A DNA stretch of 64,000 bases, from NCBI RefSeq assembly GCF_017916275.1, contig NZ_JAFMST010000004.1, positions 1 to 64,000 of the forward strand, in the 5' to 3' direction. This document shows, piece by piece, positions 18,813-27,323 of this stretch. Position 1 is the stretch's first letter, and every line of letters starts with the position of its first letter. The translations under genes and the position numbers were made by a program. Below the pieces are notes generated by a model. It searched no databases and was not told where the DNA came from. It saw only the letters and a program-made list of their open reading frames with translations. Origin of the DNA: Rubellimicrobium arenae (GTDB taxonomy: Bacteria > Pseudomonadota > Alphaproteobacteria > Rhodobacterales > Rhodobacteraceae).

Positions 18813-19750
18813 TGCTCGGAAAGACGGCCGGGGGCCTGTACTGGATGTTCCGCTACCTCGAGCGGAGCGAGAACACCGCGAGACTGATGGCGGCGGGACA
18901 GCGGATCGCCCTGACCCGCAGCCACGCCGACGACGAATGGATCTCGGTCCTCGAGACCACCGCGACGCTGGATTCGTACAGCGCGCGCTACGGCGAGGTG
19001 ACGCGGGACAACGCCATTCAATGGATGCTGTGCGACCGGGACAACACCTCGTCGGTGATGACGGTCATCGAATCCGCCCGCAACAACGCCCGCCTCGTGC
19101 GGACCGCGCTCACGCGCGAGGTCTGGGAAAGCGTCAACGAATCCTGGATGACGCTCAAGGACGCCCTGTCCCAGAAAGTGGGCGAGCGGGAGCTTCCCCA
19201 GGTCCTGACGCTCATCCGCAACCGCAGCGCCCATGTGCGTGGGGCCTTTGCCGGCACGATGCTGCGCAACGACATCTACAACTTCGCGCGGCTCGGCACG
19301 TTCATCGAACGCGCCGACAACACCGCCCGCCTTCTGGACGTGAAATCCTACGTGCTGCTGCCTTCGGCCAGCGCGGTGGGCTCTTCGCTGGACAACGTGC
19401 AGTGGGAGACGATCCTTCGCTCCGTGTCGGCCGAAGGGGCCTACCGGATGACCTACGGCCAGGACGTGCGGGCCCGCAACATCGCGCAGTTCCTGATCCT
19501 CGACCGCCGGATGCCCCGCTCTTTGGCCTTCTCGGTGGGCAAGCTGGTCGACAACTACGGCTACCTGGCCGACTGCTACGGAACCCGCCTGGACAGCCAC
19601 GCCAAGGCGGGTGCTCTGCACTCGGATTTCCTGGCGGTCGGGATCGACGAGATCCTCGATGCGGGGCTCCACGAGTTCATCCAGGCCTTCCTCCGCGACG
19701 TCGCGGAGGTGGGCTCCCAGACCGAGGTGGACTACCGCTTCTATGCATGA
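18812..19750 (+). CDS. Alpha-E domain protein of the Anbu operon
   Basis: 312 residues, largely helical, of the alpha-E (DUF403) family: LGKTAGGLYWMFRYLERSEN at the N-terminus, then RNNARLVRTALTREVWESVN near 89-108 and TFIERADNTARLLDVKSY near 165-182. The family has no established activity but travels with circularly permuted ATP-grasp proteins and transglutaminases. The ATG at 18812 shares one base with the upstream stop (TGATG); an in-frame GTG one codon earlier is less likely. Its stop overlaps the next gene by 8 bases, pointing to coupled translation. Confidence 0.9.
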   Translation: MLGKTAGGLYWMFRYLERSENTARLMAAGQRIALTRSHADDEWISVLETTATLDSYSARYGEVTRDNAIQWMLCDRDNTSSVMTVIESARNNARLVRTALTREVWESVNESWMTLKDALSQKVGERELPQVLTLIRNRSAHVRGAFAGTMLRNDIYNFARLGTFIERADNTARLLDVKSYVLLPSASAVGSSLDNVQWETILRSVSAEGAYRMTYGQDVRARNIAQFLILDRRMPRSLAFSVGKLVDNYGYLADCYGTRLDSHAKAGALHSDFLAVGIDEILDAGLHEFIQAFLRDVAEVGSQTEVDYRFYA

Positions 19751-20552
19751 CCCCCTGCGCCTCCATGTCCGTCACGTCACGACCTACGACTACGAGACCC
19801 CCGTTCCCTGGGGCCTCCAGCAGCTCCGACTGACCCCGCAGGCGCACAAATGGCAGCGCATCATCAACTGGACCCTGTCCTACGAGGGGGCGCAGCACGA
19901 GGCGACCTTCGAGGATCAGCACCGCAACACCGTGGACCTGGTCAGCGTCGAGCCCGGGGCCACCTCGCTCCGCATCACCTGCGAAGGCGAGGTGGAGGCG
20001 ATCGATACGGCCGGGATCGTCGGCCCGCAGGCCGGCTACTGCCCGCTCTGGCTCTTTGAGCGGCCCACTCCCCGGACCGAGGCCGGCCCGGGTTGCGCCG
20101 CCCTCGTCGATTCGGTGAAGGCAGAGCCCAAGCTCCTGCTTCGCCTCCATGACCTGTCCGCGGCCGTGGCCGGGGCCGTGCGCTACGAAACCGGCGTGTC
20201 CCAGGTCGGCTGGACGGCCGAGCAGGCCTTGGACGAGGGCCGGGGCGTCTGCCAGGACCAGACCCATGTCTTCCTCGCCTGCGCCCGGGCCATGGGCATT
20301 CCGGCCCGCTATGTGTCGGGCTACCTCCTCATGGAAAAGGAGGAGCAGGATGCATCCCATGCCTGGGCCGAAGCCTGGGTCCCGGACCTGGGCTGGGTCG
20401 GCTTCGATGTGGCGAACGGGATCTCCCCGGACAACCGTTACGTGCGCGTCGCGACGGGTCTCGACTATGGCGAGGCCGCTCCTGTATCAGGCGCGCGTCA
20501 CGGGACCGGAGGCGAGAAACTGTCCGTCTCGGTCGAGGTACGGGCGCAGTAG
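19743..20552 (+). CDS. Transglutaminase-like cysteine peptidase of the Anbu operon
   Basis: 269 residues. The N-terminal beta-rich domain starts LRLHVRHVTTYDYETPVPWG. The transglutaminase-like core has a full Cys-His-Asp triad: GRGVCQDQTHVFLACARAMG near 167-186, DASHAWAEAW near 205-214 and GWVGFDVANG near 219-228. Such proteins usually act as peptidases or amide-exchange enzymes in bacteria. The ATG at 19743 lies 8 bases inside the preceding gene. An 18-base gap with GGAGGAGG leads to anbu. Intracellular location is inferred, since no signal peptide is visible. Confidence 0.9.
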   Translation: MHDPLRLHVRHVTTYDYETPVPWGLQQLRLTPQAHKWQRIINWTLSYEGAQHEATFEDQHRNTVDLVSVEPGATSLRITCEGEVEAIDTAGIVGPQAGYCPLWLFERPTPRTEAGPGCAALVDSVKAEPKLLLRLHDLSAAVAGAVRYETGVSQVGWTAEQALDEGRGVCQDQTHVFLACARAMGIPARYVSGYLLMEKEEQDASHAWAEAWVPDLGWVGFDVANGISPDNRYVRVATGLDYGEAAPVSGARHGTGGEKLSVSVEVRAQ

Positions 20553-20570
20553 GCGCCCGGAGGAGGATTC

Positions 20571-21302
20571 ATGACCTACTGCGTGGGGCTCAGGCTCAGC
20601 CGGGGGCTCGTGTTCATGTCGGACACGCGCACGAATGCGGGGCTCGACAACATCTCGACCTATCGCAAGATGTTCACCTGGGTGGACGACGGCGAAACCG
20701 TCATCACCATCATGACCGCCGGCAACCTCGCCACCACGCAGTCGGTCGTGTCGCTGATCGACGAACGCAACCGGGCCCCCTCGGAACGGCACCCCGCGAT
20801 CCTGCAGCTGCCATCGATGTTCCAGGTGGCCAAATACGTCGGCAACACCCTCAAGGAGGTGATCGCCCAGCACGCCGAGGCGGGCGAACGGGCGGAAAGC
20901 TACTTCAATGCCACGATCATCGTCGGCGGCCAGGTCAAGGGCAGCGAGCCGCGCCTTTTCCTCATCTACCCGGAAGGCAACTTCATCGAGGCCGGGGAGG
21001 ACACGCCCTTTCTCCAGATCGGGGAGTTCAAGTACGGCCGTCCCATCCTGGTCCGCGCCTTCGACCCGGACATGAGCTTCGAGGCCGCCGTCAAGCTCCT
21101 GCTGGTCAGCTTCGACTCCACGATCAAGGCCAACCTGTCGGTCGGCCTTCCCCTGGATCTCCAGGTCTATGAGAAGGACAGCCTCAAGCGCGGGCTCACA
21201 CGACGGATCAAGGGGAACGACGCCTATTTCCAGACCATCAGCCACGGCTGGGGCGATGCGCTGAAGCAGGCGTTCGACTCTCTCCCCGACCTCGTGTTCT
21301 GA
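20571..21302 (+). CDS. anbu: Anbu, proteasome-related (Ntn) peptidase homologue
   Basis: 243 residues of the bacterial proteasome homologue family. The sequence begins MTYCVGLRLSRGLVFMSDTR, so removal of Met exposes Thr2, the Ntn-type nucleophile position. The next conserved block is TNAGLDNISTYRKMF near 21-35. A ribosome site GGAGGAGG sits just upstream. Anbu forms ring- or spiral-like assemblies in characterised bacteria; its substrate is not known. The upstream ATP-grasp, alpha-E and transglutaminase genes are its standard companions. The stop shares one base with the next start. Confidence 0.93.
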   Translation: MTYCVGLRLSRGLVFMSDTRTNAGLDNISTYRKMFTWVDDGETVITIMTAGNLATTQSVVSLIDERNRAPSERHPAILQLPSMFQVAKYVGNTLKEVIAQHAEAGERAESYFNATIIVGGQVKGSEPRLFLIYPEGNFIEAGEDTPFLQIGEFKYGRPILVRAFDPDMSFEAAVKLLLVSFDSTIKANLSVGLPLDLQVYEKDSLKRGLTRRIKGNDAYFQTISHGWGDALKQAFDSLPDLVF

Positions 21303-22051
21303 TGGCGCGCACCTACGTCCTGGGCGACATCCATGGGCAGATCGACCAGCTTCGGCATGCCCACGCCCTGATCGCGGCCGACCGCGCCCAAACCGGGGAG
21401 GATGCGCCCGTCGTCCATCTTGGCGACCTGACCGACCGTGGCCCGGCCAGCGCCGAGGTCGTCGATTACCTGCGCCAGGGTCCCATGCAGGGTGGTCCCT
21501 GGATCACGATCCGCGGGAACCACGACTTCATGTTCCGGCTGTTCCTTGACGATCCCCTGGCGCGCGACCCCGGCCTGAACCCGGCCTATACCTGGCTGCA
21601 TGAACGCCTGGGCGGCCTTCAGACCCTGGCGAGCTATGGCGTCGACGCGTCCCCGGACCGCGACCCCATGGACCTCTGGGCCGAAGCGCGGGCCAGGGTG
21701 CCCGTGGCCCACCGCGTGTTCCTCGACAACCTGCCCCTGCTGCACAGGACCGATCAGGTCGTCTTCGTCCATGCCGGGATCCGCCCGGGCGTTCCCCTGA
21801 TCGCCCAGGTGCCGCAGGATCTGATGTGGATCCGCGAGGGGTGGCTCGACGACAGGACCGACCACGGCCTTCTGGTGGTCCACGGCCATACCGCGCTCGA
21901 CGAGCCGTTCCACTACGGCAACCGCGTCAATCTCGATGCGGGGGCGGGCTATGGCCGCCCCCTCGTCCCGGCCGTCGTGGACGGACGGGATGTCTGGCTC
22001 CTGACCGAGGACGGGCGGCTGCCGCTCCGGCCCGAGATGCCGGCCCCCTGA
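21302..22051 (+). CDS. PPP-type metallophosphatase coupled to the Anbu operon
   Basis: 249 residues with the phosphoesterase signature: GDIHGQ near residue 8, GDLTDRG near 41, RGNHD near 70, FVHAGI near 155 and VHGHT near 196. The best guess is a serine/threonine protein phosphatase or a diadenosine polyphosphate hydrolase; motifs do not decide between them. TGATG links it to the anbu stop, so it is probably translated with Anbu. Its stop abuts the stop of the convergent cupin gene with no spacing. Its role in the Anbu pathway is open. Confidence 0.88.
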   Translation: MARTYVLGDIHGQIDQLRHAHALIAADRAQTGEDAPVVHLGDLTDRGPASAEVVDYLRQGPMQGGPWITIRGNHDFMFRLFLDDPLARDPGLNPAYTWLHERLGGLQTLASYGVDASPDRDPMDLWAEARARVPVAHRVFLDNLPLLHRTDQVVFVHAGIRPGVPLIAQVPQDLMWIREGWLDDRTDHGLLVVHGHTALDEPFHYGNRVNLDAGAGYGRPLVPAVVDGRDVWLLTEDGRLPLRPEMPAP

Positions 22052-22402
22052 CTACTTGAGCCGGATCGCGAAGTGCTTGCGCACCGGCTCCTCGATCCGC
22101 CAGACGCCTCTGAAGCCGACCTCGACGGCGAAGGCATCCCCCGGCCCCACGGTGACGGGCTCGCCGCCGTCCTCGGTGATGGTGATGCGCCCTTCGATGA
22201 TGTGCACGAACTCGTAGGCCGCATAGGTCGTGTGGTACGAGCCGACCGTCGCCTCCCAGGTGCCCGAGATCATGGTCCCGTCGGCGGCCGTATGCTGGAC
22301 CCAAGTCCGCATGCTCGGGTTTCCCTCGATCTTGACCCAACCCTTCAGGTCGTCGGTCATGGGTTCGCCCCGGGGCTCCCCCAGACGGGTGACGTTCGGC
22401 AT
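22052..22402 (-). CDS. Cupin domain protein (DUF861-like)
   Basis: 116 residues forming a single small beta-barrel. The blocks GTWEATVGSYHTTYAAYEFVHIIEG (read in parts near 55-79) and VTVGPGDAFAVEVGFRGVW near 88-106 match the cupin_3 (DUF861) pattern of sugar-acid and ureidoglycine-related cupins. The start at 22402 has GAGGAG upstream. It is divergent from uxuA across 139 bases, so a role in the same sugar-acid pathway is plausible but unproven. Its stop lies directly against the stop of the phosphatase gene. Confidence 0.8.
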   Translation of the reverse strand: MPNVTRLGEPRGEPMTDDLKGWVKIEGNPSMRTWVQHTAADGTMISGTWEATVGSYHTTYAAYEFVHIIEGRITITEDGGEPVTVGPGDAFAVEVGFRGVWRIEEPVRKHFAIRLK

Positions 22403-22541
22403 GTCGATCTCTCCTCTTCCCGGGGCGGGCCCGGCCTGTCCGGTCGCGAAGGAACCCTCAAACGACCTCCTGGTCAATGGCCGCAGGGTTTACAGCGGAC
22501 GCGGGCTCCGCTTTCTTCGCGCCCGACGAAGGAGGCACGAC

Positions 22542-23732
22542 ATGGAACAAACCTGGCGCTGGTTCGGACCCAAGGACCCGATTCCCCTGAGCCATGTGCG
22601 GCAGGCGGGCGCGACGGGAATCGTCTCGGCCCTGCACGACCATTACCGCGGCGAAGTCTGGCCCGAGGACGCCATCGCCGAGCGCAAGGCCGTGATCGAG
22701 GCCGCGGGCCTGCGCTGGTCGGTGGTCGAAAGCATTCCCGTGCCCAACGCCATCAAGCTGGGCGGCGAACCCGCGCGCGAGGCGACCGCCGCCTTTGCCG
22801 AGACGATGCGACGCCTCTCCCGCGCCGGGCTGCAGACCATCTGCTACAACTTCATGCCGGTCGTGGACTGGACACGGACCGAGTTGCGTCACCCGATGCC
22901 GTCCACGGGCCTCGCGCTTCGCTTCGACATGACGGACTTCGTGGCCTACGACGCCTACATCCTGGCCCGGGCTGGCGCGGACAGGGACTATCCGCCGGAC
23001 CTTCTCCGGCAGGCCGAGGCCCGCGTCGGGGTCCTCACGCCCGAGCAGGTTCAGCGGCTCGAGGCCACGATCATCGCGGGCCTTCCGGGTGCCGAGGACA
23101 GTCACAGCCGCCAAGGCATCGCGAACGTCATCGCCCGCTACGCCGACCTGAGCCCCGACGACCTGAGGGCCAACCTGCGGACGTTCCACGAGACCGTCGT
23201 GCCCGTCGCGCGCGAGGTCGGGGTCCGGCTCTGCATCCACCCCGACGATCCGCCCTTCTCGCTTTTCGGGTTGCCGCGGGTGGTGTCCACCGCCCAGGAC
23301 CTTGACGCCATCTTCGGCGCGGTGCCCGAACGCGAGAACGGCCTGACTTTCTGCGCAGGCAGCTTCGGCGCACGGGCCGACAACGATCTTCCGGCGCTGC
23401 TCGAGGCGCATCTGGAGCGGGTCCACTTCGTGCACCTCCGCAACGTGTCCACGGAGCCCGACGGCTCCTTCGTCGAGGACGACCACCTGGTCGGAAACGC
23501 CGACATGGTGCGGCTGCTCGCCCTTCTCCTCCGGGAGGAGGCTCGCCGCCGCGAGGAGGGCCGGAGCGACCACCTGATCCCATTCCGTCCGGACCACGGC
23601 CACCTGCTGCTGGACGATCAGGACAAGACCACCCTGCCCGGCTATTCGGCCATCGGTCGGCTGAAGGGCTTGGCCGAGCTTCGCGGAATCCTGGCCACCC
23701 TGACCCACCCGACCTATGGGGTGCTCCAATGA
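22542..23732 (+). CDS. uxuA: Mannonate dehydratase
   Basis: Dehydrates D-mannonate to 2-keto-3-deoxygluconate in hexuronate catabolism. 396 residues, the usual length. It starts MEQTWRWFGPKDPIPLSHVR. Active-site segments visible are CIHPDDPPFSLFGLPRVV near 228-245, LTFCAGSFGARADND near 267-281, HFVHLRNV near 295 and FRPDHGHLL near 348. AAGGAGG at 22529-22535 sets the start. The following SDR gene overlaps by 4 bases. The divergent cupin shares the intergenic region. Confidence 0.94.
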   Translation: MEQTWRWFGPKDPIPLSHVRQAGATGIVSALHDHYRGEVWPEDAIAERKAVIEAAGLRWSVVESIPVPNAIKLGGEPAREATAAFAETMRRLSRAGLQTICYNFMPVVDWTRTELRHPMPSTGLALRFDMTDFVAYDAYILARAGADRDYPPDLLRQAEARVGVLTPEQVQRLEATIIAGLPGAEDSHSRQGIANVIARYADLSPDDLRANLRTFHETVVPVAREVGVRLCIHPDDPPFSLFGLPRVVSTAQDLDAIFGAVPERENGLTFCAGSFGARADNDLPALLEAHLERVHFVHLRNVSTEPDGSFVEDDHLVGNADMVRLLALLLREEARRREEGRSDHLIPFRPDHGHLLLDDQDKTTLPGYSAIGRLKGLAELRGILATLTHPTYGVLQ

Positions 23733-24505
23733 CCGGCCGCTTCGAGGGCCAGACGGCCCTGATCACCGGATCGAGCGGCATGGGCTTGGCCTCGGCCCTG
23801 CGCCTCGCGCGCGAGGGGGCCCGGGTGCATCTTTGCGGGATCGACGAGGCTTTGAACGAGGCCGCCCGCGAGGCGGTCGGGGATCTGCCCGTGACCGTGA
23901 CCCGCGTGGACCTCACGCGCGACGACGATGTGGACGCCTGGGTTCGCGCCGCGGGCGACGCCGATGGGATCAACCACCTCGTCAACGCCGCCGGGATCCA
24001 GACCTACGGCGACCTCGACACGACGACGATCGCCGACTGGGACCGAGTCATGTCGGTCAACCTGCGGGCCTTCTTCACCGCCAGCCACTTCGCCTGGCCC
24101 TATCTCAAGGCCCGGGGCAACGGCGCGATCATCCACATCTCCTCCGTGCAGGGTTTCGCGAACCAGAAGAACGTCCTCGGCTACGCGACCACCAAGGGCG
24201 CGGTCCATGCCATGACGCGCGCCATGGCCGTGGACTGCGCCCGGCACGGGGTGCGCGTGGTGTCGATCAGCCCCGGCTCGGTTCGCACGCCGCTGCTCGA
24301 GTATGGCGCGGCGCAGATCGCCGGACCGGACGGCGACCCCGAGGATGTGATCGCGATGTTCGGACGGGGCCACCCGATCGGCCGCATCGGCACGGCCGAG
24401 GAGGTTGCAGGCCTCGTGGCCTGGCTCTGCTCCTCGGAAGGCGCCTTCGTCACCGGCACGGATGTCCGCATCGATGGCGGCCTGACCGCTCAGCTGGGGG
24501 TCTGA
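23729..24505 (+). CDS. Short-chain dehydrogenase, probably acting on a sugar acid
   Basis: 258 residues with the classical SDR motifs: TGSSGMG near residues 13-19 for NAD(P) binding, NAAG near 87, and the catalytic Ser plus YATTK near 150-154. The C-terminal TGTDVRIDGGL block is standard. ATGA overlap with uxuA suggests it supplies the preceding step, such as fructuronate-to-mannonate reduction in place of UxuB, or another uronate oxidation. That assignment is inference from position only. SDRs of this type resemble gluconate 5-dehydrogenase and 3-oxoacyl reductases, so substrate cannot be read from sequence. Confidence 0.88.
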   Translation: MTGRFEGQTALITGSSGMGLASALRLAREGARVHLCGIDEALNEAAREAVGDLPVTVTRVDLTRDDDVDAWVRAAGDADGINHLVNAAGIQTYGDLDTTTIADWDRVMSVNLRAFFTASHFAWPYLKARGNGAIIHISSVQGFANQKNVLGYATTKGAVHAMTRAMAVDCARHGVRVVSISPGSVRTPLLEYGAAQIAGPDGDPEDVIAMFGRGHPIGRIGTAEEVAGLVAWLCSSEGAFVTGTDVRIDGGLTAQLGV

Positions 24506-24524
24506 CCCTTCCGCGTCGCGCCCG

Positions 24525-24553
24525 GGCCTTCCTGGACGCGCCCCACGAAGGCC
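24525..24553. terminator. Hairpin between convergent SDR and CoxG-like genes
   Basis: Inverted repeat GGCCTTC / GAAGGCC with a 15-base GC-rich loop, midway between two convergent stops. No U-tract. Possible shared terminator. Confidence 0.35.
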
Positions 24554-24596
24554 AGCACGGCCCGCCGCGTGCTGCGGCCGGCCGGAGCGGGTCGGA

Positions 24597-25085
24597 TCAG
24601 GACCGGCCCGTCAGGCGGCCCAGCCACCCCTTGGCCTGCACCGGGCGGTTCTCGATGGCGGCGGCAAAGCGTTCGACAAAGCCGTCGGCCACCTTCCGGG
24701 CCGCCATCTCCACCAGGAAATTGGGCATGCTGGCCAGCTTGCCCCCCAGTTCCGCCGTCAGGTCCCAGGACAACTTCGTGCCCGAGTCCGCGGGATCAAG
24801 CCGGATGCGAGCCGCCCCCTTGGCCAGGCCCGCCGCCCCGCCCCGCCCTTCGCCGATCAGGAGACAGCCGCGGCCGGGCTCCACCTCGGTCAGGTCGAAG
24901 CGGCCGGACAGGCGTGCCTCCATCCCGCCCACCTTGCGGGCCACCGTGATGTCGTAGCCCTTGGCAGGGCTGCCCTTCATCGACTCGCAGCCTGGGATCA
25001 GGGTCTTAAGGAACTCCGGATCGATCAGCGCGTCCCAGACCACGTCCGGCGCGGCAGCGATCAGTTTGTCTCCGGTAATCTGCAT
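24597..25085 (-). CDS. SRPBCC protein of the CoxG family
   Basis: 162 residues starting MQITGDKLIAAAPDVVWDAL, with LIPGCESMKG near residue 30-39, as in CoxG-type START-fold proteins. CoxG anchors carbon monoxide dehydrogenase at the membrane in carboxydotrophs, but many bacteria carry stand-alone relatives whose ligands are unknown. No CO dehydrogenase genes are in the window, so a CO role is not supported. The C-terminal tail (KGWLGRLTGRS) is basic. It is monocistronic, convergent with the SDR gene. Confidence 0.8.
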   Translation of the reverse strand: MQITGDKLIAAAPDVVWDALIDPEFLKTLIPGCESMKGSPAKGYDITVARKVGGMEARLSGRFDLTEVEPGRGCLLIGEGRGGAAGLAKGAARIRLDPADSGTKLSWDLTAELGGKLASMPNFLVEMAARKVADGFVERFAAAIENRPVQAKGWLGRLTGRS

Positions 25086-25132
25086 ATCGTCCTCCTCGGG
25101 TCTTCCAACCTAATGGCCGGCCTTGGACGGCG

Positions 25133-27247
25133 CTAGGGGCCGAACTCAAGCGGCGGAGGCGGCTCTTGCCTCCGATGGCGGGTCCAGGGGCGATCCCCGG
25201 CCCAAAGCTCCGTCGCGATCAGCCGCAGCCCGCCCCCCTCCGCCCATCCTGCCACCGCTCCGGTGCGGGCCAGCATCGACGCATCCAGCACCAGGCACGG
25301 CCGCCCCTCGGCCACCTGATCCGTGACGAGGAGATCCGCGCCGTCGCATCCCTTGACCTGCGCCAGGGCACGCGCCCCGCGCACGAGGAGGATGTCACGT
25401 CCGCCCACCACGGCCTGGGCCGTGCGGTCCCCTCGAATCACGCCGGGGCGTCCAGCCGCCTCGTCCTGGGGGGCGAGGTCCCCATCGCCGGCCAGCCATT
25501 GCTCCACCTCGAAGCCGGCCCCGGTGGGTCGGGACACCGCACGCCCCTCGGCCCCCAGGACGGCCATGATCCCGCCCGAGCCGGAGATGAGCAGGTCCGG
25601 GCGGCTCGCGGCGCTCCACAGGGCCAGGGCCAGGACCAGAACGGGAAGTCCGATCCAGCGGCCCCGTCCTTGCCAGAGGATCACGATGAGCCCGCCGATG
25701 GTCAGCAGCGGCAGGACGGCCGAGGGTGCGCTTGGGACGCCACCCACGGCGCCCTTCAAGCCCCCGACAAGCTCGGCCACCAGCAGGATCCAGCGGCAGC
25801 CAAGCTCCAGCATGAGGAGAGCGGGCTGGGCCAGGCCAAGGCCCGCGCCCAGTCCCAGCAGCGCCGCGCCCGGCATGACCAGGATTCCCATGGCCGGCGC
25901 GGCAAGCAGGTTCGCGACGAGGCTGTAGGCGCTGTAGCGGTTGAACTGGGCCCCGGCATAGGGCGCGGTGGCAAGGCCAGCCACCACCGAGGACAGCAGA
26001 ACGAGGGCGACCGGCCCCGCCCAGCGCCACCGCCGCGCCCAGGCCTGGGTCGCCGAGCCGAACACGACGCCAAGCGCCGTGACCGCGGCGAAGGACATCT
26101 GGAACCCGGCATTCACGAGGCCTTCGGGCCGGGTCACGAGAACGATCAGCGCGGCGATCGCAACGGACCTCAGGGTCACCGCCCGCCGGTCGCACAGGAT
26201 CGCCCCCAGCATCACCGCGACCATGATGAATGACCGCTCGGTCGCCATGTCGCGGCCTGCGAGCGCCAGGTAGAAAGCGCCAGCGGGCAAAGCGAGCAGC
26301 GCGGCCAGCTTCTTTCCGTTGACCCGGAGCGCCAGTGAAGGCACCAGGGCCACCCCCGACCGCACCAGGCCGAAGATGAACGTCACGAGCAGGCCCATGT
26401 GGGTGCCGGAAATCGACACGAGGTGGTAGAGTCCCGAATCCCGCATCGCCTGGTTCGCCCGCGCGGACAGGCCGGACCGGTCGCCTGTGGCCACCGCCGA
26501 CGCGAGCCCGCCGGCATCGCCCGGGATCCGATCGCGGATCCCCTTGGACAAGCCAGTCCGGAGGCGCCCGATCCAGAGGCTCCCATCCGGGGGCGCGCGG
26601 GTCAGGACCGGACTTTGGGTGTAGCCGATCGCGCCCAGGCGGTCGAACCACGCGAACTGCCGGAAGTCGAAGTCGCCCGGCTCCACGGGTCCGGACGGCG
26701 GCGACAGATGCCCGGTGAGCATCACGGTCCGCCCCGGCTCTGCCACGAGCCAGCGCTGATCGCCACGCACCGAGATGCGGACGCGCTCCGGTGTGCGGTC
26801 GGGCGGCACATCCTCCAGCACCACGCGATCCAGCGTGAGACGGAGGGCGTCCGAGGCCGAGCGATCGATCTCGACGATCCGGCCCTCGATCGGGCCATAG
26901 TACCGGAACTCCAGGACCGGCGCGGCCACGACCCAGGTCCGCCAACCCGCGAGGCCCAGCCCCGCGGCAGCCAGCGCAAGGCCGAGGGCCAGGGGCGCAA
27001 ACGCGGCAGGCAGGCACCACGTGGCCAGCAAGGCCAGGGCCGTGACGCAGGCCAGGGCCACCCAGGCCCAGGGGCCGGGCTCGACCGGGAGGGCGAAGTA
27101 GGTCCCGATGCCGACCCCAAGGGCGACCGGAGCCCAGGGGAGCAGATGGCCGCTCTGCGCCAGAAGGACGGCTTCGGCCCGACCGCGAAGGCGCGCGATG
27201 GCGCCCGCCGCACCAGATCCGAGATCGACGGACGGGTCGAGGTCCAC
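25133..27247 (-). CDS. comEC: ComEC/Rec2 family DNA-uptake membrane protein
   Basis: 704 residues from the GTG at 27247, the best start (AGGA just upstream). A DUF4131-like N-terminal region follows the first helices ([19 protein letters not shown]). The competence domain starts with [20 protein letters not shown] near residue 240-260, the hallmark of the DNA channel, and contains many helices. The C-terminal 200 residues correspond to the beta-lactamase-like region but lack the metal motif HxHxDH, as is common in alphaproteobacterial ComEC. It imports single-stranded DNA during transformation or transfer-agent uptake. It is divergent from gltX. Confidence 0.88.
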   Translation of the reverse strand: MDLDPSVDLGSGAAGAIARLRGRAEAVLLAQSGHLLPWAPVALGVGIGTYFALPVEPGPWAWVALACVTALALLATWCLPAAFAPLALGLALAAAGLGLAGWRTWVVAAPVLEFRYYGPIEGRIVEIDRSASDALRLTLDRVVLEDVPPDRTPERVRISVRGDQRWLVAEPGRTVMLTGHLSPPSGPVEPGDFDFRQFAWFDRLGAIGYTQSPVLTRAPPDGSLWIGRLRTGLSKGIRDRIPGDAGGLASAVATGDRSGLSARANQAMRDSGLYHLVSISGTHMGLLVTFIFGLVRSGVALVPSLALRVNGKKLAALLALPAGAFYLALAGRDMATERSFIMVAVMLGAILCDRRAVTLRSVAIAALIVLVTRPEGLVNAGFQMSFAAVTALGVVFGSATQAWARRWRWAGPVALVLLSSVVAGLATAPYAGAQFNRYSAYSLVANLLAAPAMGILVMPGAALLGLGAGLGLAQPALLMLELGCRWILLVAELVGGLKGAVGGVPSAPSAVLPLLTIGGLIVILWQGRGRWIGLPVLVLALALWSAASRPDLLISGSGGIMAVLGAEGRAVSRPTGAGFEVEQWLAGDGDLAPQDEAAGRPGVIRGDRTAQAVVGGRDILLVRGARALAQVKGCDGADLLVTDQVAEGRPCLVLDASMLARTGAVAGWAEGGGLRLIATELWAGDRPWTRHRRQEPPPPLEFGP

Positions 27248-27323
27248 TTGTCCTGCTCTCAACCGCTCTTTAATCCGCACGCATGAAGTTACATCGCGGA
27301 TGATGAACGAGAGGTTAACCGCA

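Noticed and set aside
24597-25085. CoxG-like gene as evidence of CO oxidation
   Set aside because: No coxMSL or other CO dehydrogenase genes are in the window, and stand-alone CoxG-like proteins are common.
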